A stretch of DNA of 19,364 nt from Phaffia rhodozyma (GCA_014706385.1 JACGZH010000020.1:1-19364); one strand, 5' to 3'; positions 1 to 5,444 are shown, numbered from the stretch's first letter. Translations and numbers: made by a program. Notes: a model not told the origin generated them from the letters alone.

Positions 1-168
1 ACTCAGAGAGCACACGCTGACGGTCAGTGCCCAGCATGTTTTGCCTGCCGCGTCAGCACACACACCGACCCGGCTGAGACCGACCGAGTGAGTGCCAGCT
101 GAGTGGTCCGACGGCCCGACAGCCACCCAGACGGGCCATGGCCTGATGGACGGCGCTGACTGTCACCG

Positions 169-254
169 GCCGTCATAGCTCAATTGGTGGAGCGTATGAC
201 TGAAGACATCTGTCCGCAATCATAAGGTCGCCTGTTCGATTCAGGCTGACGGCA
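169..254 (+). tRNA. tRNA-Phe(GAA), 13-nt intron
   Basis: The acceptor GCCGTCA (169-175) pairs with TGACGGC (247-253), with A73 at 254. The D stem is GCTC/GAGC. The anticodon stem TATGA/TCATA (195-199, 220-224) holds the loop CTGAAG|A, anticodon GAA at 202-204. The intron is 206-218, after position 37. The T arm GCCTG/CAGGC encloses TTCGATT. No CCA is encoded. A T7 terminator follows at about 259. A CA dinucleotide lies 4-5 nt upstream of the mature end. It reads phenylalanine codons in cytosolic translation. Confidence 0.95.
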
Positions 255-472
255 TCCCTTTTTTTCCGGTCCTCGCTCTGTGTGTCAGTGAGGATGGCTT
301 CGATGGTGTGGCCGTCTTTTTTTTTGGGGGCTGGCTGCCCGGTGTGTGCGTACTATGCATACATGAACGACAACCATAGACACACATAGGCAAAGGCACA
401 GAAGAGAAGAAGAAGAAAAAAAAAAGCAAAAAGAGCAAAGGCCACGGTGGCAAAGTACAGGGTGCAAAAGAA

Positions 473-555
473 AGCTGTCTGCAGGATTCGAACCTGCGCC
501 CTCAAAGAGGAAGAGATTTCTAATCTCTCATCGTAGACCACTTGATTAAGACAGC
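473..555 (-). tRNA. tRNA-Ser(AGA), type II
   Basis: On the minus strand GCTGTCT (555-549) pairs with AGACAGC (480-474). The anticodon stem AGAGA/TCTCT holds TTAGAAA, anticodon AGA at 521-519. A 14-nt variable arm with stem CCTC/GAGG marks a serine type II tRNA. The T arm is GCAGG-TTCGAAT-CCTGC. There is no intron. The discriminator base is T, whereas serine tRNAs usually have G73, and the D stem is weak (ATC/GAT). A-runs at lower coordinates give the minus-strand T-run terminators. Confidence 0.92.
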
Positions 556-643
556 GTATGGTCTCGGTCTGCCGATCGACTGCCCATAGCCTGTGCTCAA
601 CAGCCATCCAGCCAGTTGGTCTGCCCAGCGCACACGTGTCGGC

Positions 644-668
644 GTGCTGTGCTGTGCTGTGCTGTGCT
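644..668. repeat. GTGCT pentamer, 5 copies
   Basis: There are five perfect tandem copies of GTGCT. The identical tract is at 10326-10350. No function can be inferred. Confidence 0.95.
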
Positions 669-856
669 CGGTGCGTCTTTCGGAGCGTGTGCTGCCAAAC
701 ATGCGCCGTCAAAGAGAGCAAAAGAAAAAGAAAGAGAAAAAGAAGGAGACATACAGACCAAAGAAAAAAAGATAACGATCGATGGCCGTCGACGGACAAA
801 CACAACAAAGCAAGACAACCATACAGCTGTACAGCAAAAGAGAATGGAAAGAACAG

Positions 857-916
857 ATGCAAATGCAAATGCAAATGCAAATGCAAGTACAAATGCAAGT
901 ACAAATGCAAGTACAA
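857..916. repeat. Hexamer tract ATGCAA / GTACAA, 10 units
   Basis: Five ATGCAA units are followed by alternating GTACAA and ATGCAA to ten units in all. The same tract is at 10539-10598 with the same unit count, so the two copies have not drifted at a site expected to change length readily. Confidence 0.95.
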
Positions 917-942
917 AAGAGAGGAGCAAAAGGCAAAAAGTG

Positions 943-1014
943 CTCCCGGACGGGGAGTCGAACCCCGGTCTCCCGCGTGACAGGCGGAAATCATAACCGT
1001 TAGACCATCCAAGA
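943..1014 (-). tRNA. tRNA-Asp(GTC)
   Basis: TCTTGGA (1014-1008) pairs with TCCGGGA (950-944), with two G-T pairs and discriminator G73 as usual for Asp. The anticodon stem TCCGC/GCGGG holds CTGTCAC, anticodon GTC. The T arm is CGGGG-TTCGACT-CCCCG. There is no intron. An A5 run at 935-939 on the plus strand is the T5 terminator on the coding strand. Confidence 0.96.
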
Positions 1015-1252
1015 GTCGGTTGGATGTCAACCTCGTCCGCTCGCCAGGTGGCTGGACAGCTGGCCGGTGCATGCACCCCATACCGTGCATTCAACCACAC
1101 AGTACCCGCAGGCACACACCAGCGCTGATACCAGTGGTCAGAACGGACATACAAAAACAAGACGAAACAGAAAGACGAAAGGAAAGAAGGACAAGGAAAA
1201 AAAGAAAAAAAGAAAAAAAGAAACGAGAGCAAAAGAAAAGACCAAAAGAGAG

Positions 1253-1324
1253 ATCCCCAACCGGGAGTCGAACCCGGGCCTACCGCGTGAGAGGCGGTTA
1301 TCATAGCCGTTAGACAATTGAGGA
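1253..1324 (-). tRNA. tRNA-Glu(CTC)
   Basis: TCCTCAA (1324-1318) pairs with TTGGGGA (1260-1254). The anticodon stem ACCGC/GCGGT holds CTCTCAC, anticodon CTC. The T arm is CCGGG-TTCGACT-CCCGG. There is no intron. The discriminator is T, unlike the A of the other glutamate gene (8673-8745). Coding-strand CATCAAG lies directly upstream, fitting the common CA start signal of the array. Confidence 0.95.
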
Positions 1325-1533
1325 CTTGATGGCTGTCATCCGTGTCCAGACACCTTGTCCAGACAGCTTGTCCATGCGTCAGAGACGTCTCCACCGGGTG
1401 CACACATCGCTTGTCTGCTGCCGAGAAAGTGGCGGAGAGTGGCAAAAAGTGAGTGAAAAGTGGCAGAAAACAACGAAGAGCGACAGGAAGCGCTCGGGAA
1501 AAGGAAACAAAGAACGAAAGGAAAAGGAAAAAA

Positions 1534-1620
1534 GGCACGCTCCCAGGATTGAACTGAGGACCTCCATGAGACAAGGCGCAAAGACCCTAACATGGCGCGA
1601 TACCACTACACCAAGCATGC
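1534..1620 (-). tRNA. tRNA-Pro(AGG), 15-nt intron
   Basis: GCATGCT (1620-1614) pairs with AGCGTGC (1541-1535), discriminator C as in all three proline genes here. The anticodon stem CCATG/CATGG (1595-1591, 1568-1564) encloses TTAGGG|T, anticodon AGG at 1588-1586. The intron is 1584-1570, after position 37. The T arm is CTCAG-TTCAATC-CTGGG. A CA lies 5 nt before the mature 5' end. Confidence 0.94.
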
Positions 1621-1876
1621 ACGATGCCTCCCAGCCCAGCCCAGACACCATAGGCCCATGTCTGGTCGGACACTGTCCAGCACAGCCGGGTGTATATCTG
1701 CGTTCCCATCGTCGCCACCGCACCACCACATCGTCACACCGTCACAACACTGCATCGCTCACCATGGAGCGTGCCAGTCGACAACAATGCCACACAGACC
1801 GCAACGGTCGAGAACAGGAGGGGTGCAAAAAAGATGGCAAAAAAAGATGGCGAAAATTAGAAAAAGAAAGAAAAAG

Positions 1877-1950
1877 TGATCAATGAGGGGGTCGAACCCG
1901 CGACCTTGGCGTTATTAGCACCACGCTCTAACCAACTGAGCTAATCGATC
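1877..1950 (-). tRNA. tRNA-Ile(AAT)
   Basis: GATCGAT (1950-1944) pairs with ATTGATC (1884-1878), discriminator A. The D arm GCTC-AGTTGGTTA-GAGC and anticodon stem TGGTG/CGCCA are typical eukaryotic Ile. The loop CTAATAA gives anticodon AAT, expected to be edited to inosine at position 34. There is no intron. The T stem GCGGG/CCCTC has one C-T mismatch in both copies. Confidence 0.95.
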
Positions 1951-2013
1951 CGATGACTGTCAGGCCCACCCGGCAGACCATGGCCAGGTGTACCGTCGGT
2001 CGCACCAGTCGAT

Positions 2014-2105
2014 GGTGTGACTGGCATTGACACTGGCATTGGTAATGACACTGGTGCTGGCACTGGCATCGACACTGACGTCGACACTGACATCGACACC
2101 GGCAC
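2014..2105. repeat. Degenerate 6-bp repeat (CACTGG / GACACT type)
   Basis: This is imperfect tandem sequence built from GGCATT, GACACT and GACATC-like hexamers, between Ile(AAT) and initiator Met. It is present unchanged at about 11695-11786. It creates long open frames on both strands that are not genes. Confidence 0.8.
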
Positions 2106-2158
2106 GTGACCTGCGGCCGACACCACATACACACTCCTCAGCCATGGTCTCCCATCAA

Positions 2159-2230
2159 TGCCAAGTAGCGCAGTGGAAGCGCGCCGGGCTCATAACCCGG
2201 AGGTCGCCTGATCGAGACGGGCCTTGGCAA
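2159..2230 (+). tRNA. Initiator tRNA-Met(CAT)
   Basis: TGCCAAG (2159-2165) pairs with CTTGGCA (2223-2229), A73. The anticodon stem CCGGG/CCCGG has the three G-C pairs next to the loop CTCATAA. The T loop ATCGAGA has A54 and A60, the eukaryotic initiator signature, in place of TTCG. The first pair is T1-A72 rather than the A1-T72 usual in eukaryotic initiators. A T5 terminator follows at about 2238. It delivers methionine to the start codon. Confidence 0.95.
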
Positions 2231-2387
2231 CATTGTCTTTTTGCTCGTTTTCCCTCGGTTTTTTCCCTGGCCCCCGTCCGGCCGTCCGTGCTGGAGGCCT
2301 GCAAGCCGGCCGCATGGTGCCACCGTCTGTACGGCCAGCCAGCCGGGCGCTCGACATACCCTCTGGGCACGGAGGCCCCGGGCAAGC

Positions 2388-2461
2388 GACCCATTAGCTC
2401 AGTTGGTAGCAGCGCAAGATTCCAAATCTTGAGGTCATCCGTTCAAGTCGGGTATGGGTCT
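2388..2461 (+). tRNA. tRNA-Trp(CCA)
   Basis: GACCCAT (2388-2394) pairs with ATGGGTC (2454-2460). The anticodon stem CAAGA/TCTTG holds TTCCAAA, anticodon CCA. The T arm is ATCCG-TTCAAGT-CGGGT with one T-G pair. There is no intron. The discriminator at 2461 is T, the first base of the T-run terminator; tryptophan tRNAs normally carry A or G here. The D stem keeps only three pairs (GCT/AGC). Confidence 0.92.
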
Positions 2462-2687
2462 TTTTTTGTTTTCCCGCCCGTCTGCCTGCCCCACCACAGG
2501 GAACTGTGTCGACCTGGCTCGACCGTGGTGGACACGCGCACACAGGCCAGACCGGTCGGACAGACAGTGACCCACACAACGGCCGATAGAAACAGAGTGC
2601 AGAGAGAGCGTGCAGAGAAAAAGAAGGGCAAAAAGGAGGGCAAAAAAGAGGGCAAAAAAGAAAGGGGGACACAAAAAGTGAACATTT

Positions 2688-2786
2688 AGACCGATGTCGG
2701 GATCGAACCGACGACCAGCAGCGAGCGAAGACGACCTTGCGGACGAGTACCGAAAACTGCTGTGATAGCCACTACACCAATCGGCC
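2688..2786 (-). tRNA. tRNA-Arg(TCG), 26-nt intron
   Basis: GGCCGAT (2786-2780) pairs with ATCGGTC (2695-2689). The anticodon stem GCAGT/GCTGC (2760-2756, 2722-2718) encloses TTTCGG|C, anticodon TCG at 2753-2751. The intron is 2749-2724. A one-base shift would read TTC (Glu), but that leaves no base 26 and a 4-nt variable loop, and Glu(TTC) exists at 8673. G37 and discriminator T match the other arginine genes here. The T arm is GTCGG-TTCGATC-CCGAC. Confidence 0.86.
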
Positions 2787-3008
2787 AGATATGATCGCTT
2801 GCCCTGCCCCGGTGACCACTACATCGGCAGCAGCAGCTGGGAGAACGTCATCGGTCGCATCGCCCGTCTGGCCGAGACAGTGCGCATGCCGCGTGAGAGC
2901 GACCGGACTGGACCGAAGGCAGGAACCCTAGCAGTCAAAGAGGAAGCAGCCACAAGGCAGAAAAAAAAGAACAAAAAAGAACAAAAAGCAAAAGGCAAAA
3001 AAACAAGA

Positions 3009-3095
3009 TCGCCGCTCTCGGGATCGAACCGAGTGCCTTCGGTGAACAAGTGTATCCTTTACAAACCAACGCTCTTCCAGATGAGCTAAGCGGCG
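3009..3095 (-). tRNA. tRNA-Tyr(GTA), 14-nt intron
   Basis: CGCCGCT (3095-3089) pairs with AGCGGCG (3016-3010). The first pair is C1-G72, the tyrosine identity pair of eukaryotes, with A73. The anticodon stem TTGGT/ACCGA holds TTGTAA|C, anticodon GTA at 3062-3060. The intron is 3058-3045. Tyrosine tRNA genes carry an intron in nearly all eukaryotes. Coding-strand CATACC precedes the mature end. Confidence 0.96.
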
Positions 3096-3328
3096 GGTAT
3101 GGTGCCAGCACCGTTTGTCCGGATAGATTCTCGTCCAAGCGGACTCTGCGCAGCAGCAGTCGTCGTCGTCATCAGCACTGCCGACGCCACCGCCACCGCC
3201 ACTTCCACTGCCGTCATGCTCAGCCCATCTGACGGCCGGATCCGACCGCACCTCCGCCTGGCCCAGCCCGGCCGCCCACCAACCATCAGGAAGGATGGGA
3301 AACACAGCAAAAGAGGAAAAAAAAGAGT

Positions 3329-3415
3329 TGCCCAGAGCGAGAATCGAACTCGCGGCTGAGGATCACACTCGGGTGACGGTATGAGACCTACGTTTTACCA
3401 CTAAACTACCCAGGC
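3329..3415 (-). tRNA. Probable elongator tRNA-Met(CAT) with ~15-nt intron
   Basis: GCCTGGG (3415-3409) pairs with TCTGGGC (3336-3330) through G-T pairs, A73. The D arm is GTTT-AGTGGTA-AAAC and the T arm GCGAG-TTCGATT-CTCGC. The only reading with T33 in place gives loop CTCATA, anticodon CAT at 3383-3381. The intron would be about 3379-3365, with a small hairpin TCAC/GTGA. The anticodon stem is poor in any alignment (TAGGT against ATCCT has two mismatches), so intron ends are uncertain. It is the only elongator Met candidate in the unit. Confidence 0.75.
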
Positions 3416-3566
3416 ACGTTGACTGCCCAGCCGCCCCGGCGGTCGACCTCGATGGGCTACGTCTGGCCGAGCGGACGGTGTGGGCCGGGTCCTGACCACA
3501 CCGGTACACCAACACATCGACACACCAACACCCTTAGAGACAACACGACCGGGCGACGGGCACCAG

Positions 3567-3639
3567 GCCCGAATAGCTAAGTGGTTATAGTGCGCCGCTC
3601 GTAACGGTGAGGTCCGTGGTTCAAATCCGCGTTTGGGCT
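3567..3639 (+). tRNA. tRNA-Thr(CGT)
   Basis: GCCCGAA (3567-3573) pairs with TTTGGGC (3632-3638), discriminator T. The anticodon stem CGCCG/CGGTG holds CTCGTAA, anticodon CGT. The T arm is CGTGG-TTCAAAT-CCGCG. There is no intron. T5 follows at 3643-3647. Coding-strand CACCAG precedes the gene. Confidence 0.95.
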
Positions 3640-3655
3640 TGCTTTTTGCTCCGAT

Positions 3656-3699
3656 GTCCGCTGTGTGTATCGGGTCGGCCGTGTGTATCGGGTCGGCCG
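3656..3699. repeat. Two copies of an ~18-bp direct repeat
   Basis: Downstream of Thr(CGT), the motif GTGTGTATCGGGTCGGCC occurs twice in tandem, followed by a partial third. The copy is at about 13337-13380. Confidence 0.85.
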
Positions 3700-3849
3700 T
3701 GCGTGTCATGCCGGCCGGGCCACGTGCGGCGGGCGGACAGGTCGGCCAGCGATGTAAGCACACCTGCCAGCGGACACGCGCCGACGGACCCTTGCCAGCG
3801 GACACACCGCCAGAACGAGACTCGCGAGGGCAATAGGCCGACAACGACC

Positions 3850-3932
3850 GGTTCTATGGTGAAGTTGGTTATCACGCGAGATTCTGATTGACTCACCTTC
3901 TCGAATCCCCAGTTCGAATCTGAGTAGGACCT
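3850..3932 (+). tRNA. tRNA-Gln(CTG), 10-nt intron
   Basis: GGTTCTA (3850-3856) pairs with TAGGACC (3925-3931), discriminator T. The anticodon stem CGAGA/TCTCG holds TTCTGA|T, anticodon CTG at 3884-3886. The intron is 3888-3897, among the shortest here. The T stem CCCAG/CTGAG has one C-A mismatch in both copies. A T8 terminator follows shortly after the gene. No TTG glutamine gene is present. Confidence 0.93.
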
Positions 3933-4035
3933 TTCCTTTTTTTTCGCCCTCTTTTTCCCGTCCTCCCTCCTGCCGCCTGTGCCGTCTTCTGTCGGACTCG
4001 GCCCGGTCTGGCGTGTGCCGTCCGGTGCGGCCTTC

Positions 4036-4090
4036 TCTCGTCCTGTCTCGTCCTGTCTCGTCCTGTCTCGTCCTGTCTTGTCATGTCTCG
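4036..4090. repeat. 10-bp repeat TCTCGTCCTG, about 5.5 units
   Basis: Four perfect units are followed by two degenerate ones, in a pyrimidine-rich spacer between two plus-strand tRNA genes. The same unit count is at 13717-13771. Confidence 0.92.
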
Positions 4091-4115
4091 TCTTTTTCCA
4101 CCGACGCTTACCTTT

Positions 4116-4213
4116 ACTCCATTGGCGAAGTGGTTATCGCATTGTTCTTATAGGTTGCCGTCCGTGCCTCTAGTGCTTAACAAGGATCATGAGTTCGAAC
4201 CTCATATGGAGTA
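4116..4213 (+). tRNA. tRNA-Ile(TAT), 25-nt intron
   Basis: ACTCCAT (4116-4122) pairs with ATGGAGT (4206-4212), A73. The anticodon stem TTGTT/AACAA (4142-4146, 4179-4183) encloses CTTATA|T, anticodon TAT at 4149-4151. The intron is 4153-4177. The T arm is ATGAG-TTCGAAC-CTCAT. It decodes ATA and complements Ile(AAT) at 1877. A T4 terminator follows at 4215-4218. Confidence 0.95.
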
Positions 4214-4291
4214 TCTTTTGCCTCCCGGACGGACGGACGGACGGCCGGCTGGAGACCGACAAACTGACCGGCCAGGCCTGTGCGATCACTG

Positions 4292-4391
4292 GCGGGATTG
4301 GTGTAGTGGTATCACGCCGTCTTCGGGCTTTGCTGGCTCGCATGAAACACGTGTCTGACGGAGGTCCTCGGTTCAATCCCGGGATCGCGCC
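4292..4391 (+). tRNA. tRNA-Pro(CGG), 28-nt intron
   Basis: GCGGGAT (4292-4298) pairs with ATCGCGC (4384-4390) except for G4-G69; discriminator C. The anticodon stem CCGTC/GACGG encloses TTCGGG|T, anticodon CGG at 4324-4326. The intron 4328-4355 is the longest in the array. The T arm is CTCGG-TTCAATC-CCGGG. It closely resembles Pro(TGG) at 5489, which has T4 and so pairs. T5 follows at about 4397. Confidence 0.93.
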
Positions 4392-4615
4392 TTGTCTTTT
4401 TGCCGACCTGGCTTTTATCTTGTATCTTTTGTCTTTTGTCTTTTGTCTTTATCGCCATCTTATCTTCTTTCTTTCTTTCTTGCCGATCGATCGTGTCTGT
4501 CGATCTTATCTGCCATCTCTGTCGGCTGGCTGTGTATCTTATCATGCATCTTATCTTGCGATGGCTTCTCTCGGTCTGTCCATCGTGGCCGTGTGCTGAG
4601 GGCAAAAAGACGTCA

Positions 4616-4699
4616 TGGTCACCGCCAGGATCGAACTGGCGACCTATTGCGCACCGGGTGAGATGTGAAGCAAGCGTCATACCACTAGACCAGGCGACC
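4616..4699 (-). tRNA. tRNA-Val(CAC), 12-nt intron
   Basis: GGTCGCC (4699-4693) pairs with GGTGACC (4623-4617), A73. The anticodon stem CTTGC/GCAAT has an outer C-T mismatch and encloses TTCACA|C, anticodon CAC at 4667-4665. The intron is 4663-4652. The T arm is GCCAG-TTCGATC-CTGGC. An A5 at 4604-4608 on the plus strand is the T5 terminator. It is transcribed divergently from the permuted Arg gene. Confidence 0.93.
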
Positions 4700-4747
4700 G
4701 ATCGACACGGCCTTTTCTCCGCCGGGCTCCGTACTCCGGGGCTCGAC

Positions 4748-4772
4748 GTCCGACGTCCGACGTCCGATATCC
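4748..4772. repeat. Short 8-bp repeat (CGACGTCC)
   Basis: There are three copies of CGACGTCC followed by a degenerate copy, between Val(CAC) and the permuted Arg gene. The copy is at 14429-14453. Confidence 0.75.
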
Positions 4773-4882
4773 GATGGGCGATCGGACGGATCGGCCGGAC
4801 GCCCACCGCCTCGGATAACCCTAGCAGAGCCAACGCCCACACATCCACTTGGCCATACATCCACACAACCAGACGAAAGCTA

Positions 4883-4893
4883 AAGGCAAAGAT
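4883..4893 (+). other. Leader arm complementary to the permuted-gene trailer
   Basis: AAGGCAAAGAT here is a perfect reverse complement of 5032-5042, which begins 3 nt after the last tRNA base. Pairing would close the ends of the permuted pre-tRNA. The copy is at 14564-14574. The complementarity is seen; the function is inferred. Confidence 0.6.
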
Positions 4894-4903
4894 GGTGGAA
4901 CGG
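4893..4903 (+). promoter_or_regulatory. A-box-like element upstream of the permuted tRNA-Arg
   Basis: TGGTGGAACGG fits the A-box consensus TRGYNNANNNG at every fixed position and differs at one base from the A box of Val(AAC) at 8944-8954. It lies 54 nt before the B box at 4947, within the spacing seen in intron-containing genes here (for example 71 nt in Pro(CGG)). It may place TFIIIB so that the 3' half is transcribed. The copy is at 14574-14584. Confidence 0.6.
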
Positions 4904-4946
4904 TCGTCATGGCCGGCTGCCAGCTTGTATGCATCAGGAAATCGCG

Positions 4947-4957
4947 GGTTCGAACCC
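4947..4957 (+). promoter_or_regulatory. B box of the permuted tRNA-Arg
   Basis: GGTTCGAACCC matches the B-box consensus GGTTCGANNCC. Because of the permutation it lies upstream of the internal A box TGGCCCAGCGG (5001-5011), the reverse of the normal order. The copy is at 14628-14638. Confidence 0.8.
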
Positions 4958-4968
4958 CGTCTTGGTCT

Positions 4969-4993
4969 AGTGGTCCCACCACCCATTCGCTCT
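4969..4993 (+). other. Intervening sequence of the permuted tRNA-Arg
   Basis: This 25-nt spacer joins the mature 3' end to the mature 5' end. It contains a 5-bp hairpin, GTGGT (4970-4974) with ACCAC (4978-4982). It should be removed by tRNA end-processing enzymes. No CCA directly follows T73. The copy is at 14650-14674. Confidence 0.8.
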
Positions 4994-5031
4994 GGCCGAG
5001 TGGCCCAGCGGTAAGGCGTCTGACTACGAGG

Positions 5032-5042
5032 ATCTTTGCCTT
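5032..5042 (+). other. Trailer arm of the permuted tRNA-Arg
   Basis: ATCTTTGCCTT is the exact reverse complement of 4883-4893. It sits between the end of the 5' half (5029) and the first T4 run (5044-5047). The copy is at 14713-14723. Confidence 0.6.
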
Positions 5043-5043
5043 C

Positions 5044-5052
5044 TTTTGTTTT
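5044..5052 (+). terminator. Pol III terminator of the permuted tRNA-Arg
   Basis: Two T4 runs (5044-5047 and 5049-5052) lie one base after the trailer arm. The copy is at 14725-14733. Confidence 0.7.
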
Positions 5053-5225
5053 GGTCTTTCTGTTGTGTTGACACTGTGTTGCTGGTGCATTGCATTGCAT
5101 GGTTGTGTTCTCGTTGTGTTCTCGTTGTGTTCTCGCTATGTTTTTACTGTGTTGCCATTGTTATGCTGTTGTCTTTCTGCCATATGTCTTTTTCTCTTTC
5201 TATATTGATGCATCTATCGTTGACA

Positions 5226-5353
5226 GAAAAAAAAGAAGAAAAAAGAAGAAAAAGGGAAAAGAGGGAAAAGAAGGGAAAAAAGAAGGGAAAAAAGAGGAAA
5301 AAAGAGGACAAAGAAAAAACGGGAGAGGAAAAAGAAAAAAGAAAAAAAAAAAG
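5226..5353. repeat. Long A/G-only purine tract
   Basis: This is almost pure purine (about 125 bases, with very few C) in blocks such as GGGAAAAG. On the minus strand it offers many T-runs downstream of Pro(TGG). Such tracts can form triplex DNA. The copy is at 14907-15034. Confidence 0.8.
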
Positions 5354-5408
5354 AGTACACAGCATAGGGTAACAGCGGACGCTATGTGGCGGGTAATCCT
5401 ATGAGTAG

Positions 5409-5444
5409 CACAGCAAGTAACACAGCAACTGACACAGCAAGTAA
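5409..5444. repeat. 12-bp repeat CACAGCAAGTAA, 3 units
   Basis: Units at 5409-5420 and 5433-5444 are identical; the middle one reads CACAGCAACTGA. The copy is at 15090-15125. Confidence 0.9.

Larger units (their letters stand above)
556..942. other. Long intergenic spacer with simple repeats
   Basis: These 387 bases between Ser(AGA) and Asp hold no gene that I can support. They contain five GTGCT repeats (644-668), a purine tract (about 710-772), and a 6-bp repeat tract ATGCAA/GTACAA (857-916). A-runs near 917-940 supply T-rich sequence downstream of the minus-strand Asp gene. The copy is at 10238-10624. Confidence 0.85.
4933..5029 (+). tRNA. Circularly permuted tRNA-Arg(ACG)
   Basis: The 3' half comes first: A38 at 4933, TCAGG 4934-4938, variable AAATC, T arm GCGGG-TTCGAAC-CCCGT (4944-4960), acceptor CTTGGTC 4961-4967, T73 at 4968. 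A 25-nt spacer (4969-4993) follows, then the 5' half: acceptor GGCCGAG 4994-5000, D arm to 5017, G26, TCTGA 5019-5023, loop CTACGA 5024-5029, anticodon ACG at 5026-5028. Rejoined across 37/38 and at the acceptor, all stems pair (GGCCGAG/CTTGGTC, TCTGA/TCAGG). The break matches the usual intron site. By analogy with Cyanidioschyzon permuted genes, splicing would circularise the RNA and end processing would remove the spacer. T73 matches the other two Arg genes. T4 runs follow at 5044 and 5049. It is the only ACG gene in the unit. Confidence 0.9.

Noticed and set aside
857..916. CRISPR array or VNTR with spacers
   Set aside because: These are contiguous hexamers without unique spacers; no CRISPR-like repeat-spacer pattern exists anywhere in the window.
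353..1090. Open reading frames of 60-325 codons on both strands, for example here and at 597-1574, 2027-2689 and 4312-5100
   Set aside because: They run through tRNA genes and simple repeats, have low-complexity translations (F/L/C-rich or K/E/R-rich), overlap each other in all frames and recur only because the unit repeats. None shows a recognisable domain.
2688..2786. Reading this gene as tRNA-Glu(TTC)
   Set aside because: It requires losing base 26 and a 4-nt variable loop. Arg(TCG) gives a full 5-bp stem, G37 and the same discriminator as the other Arg genes, and Glu(TTC) already exists at 8673-8745.
3464..3474. Orphan A-box TGGCCGAGCGG, possible half tRNA
   Set aside because: It matches the A box of Leu genes, but no acceptor, anticodon arm or T arm can be built around it, and no unpaired T-arm motif exists nearby on either strand.
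4933..5029. Two unrelated tRNA fragments or pseudogenes instead of one permuted gene
   Set aside because: The halves pair perfectly as one Arg(ACG) across acceptor and anticodon stems, are unbroken in both copies, are followed by T-runs, and no other ACG gene is present.
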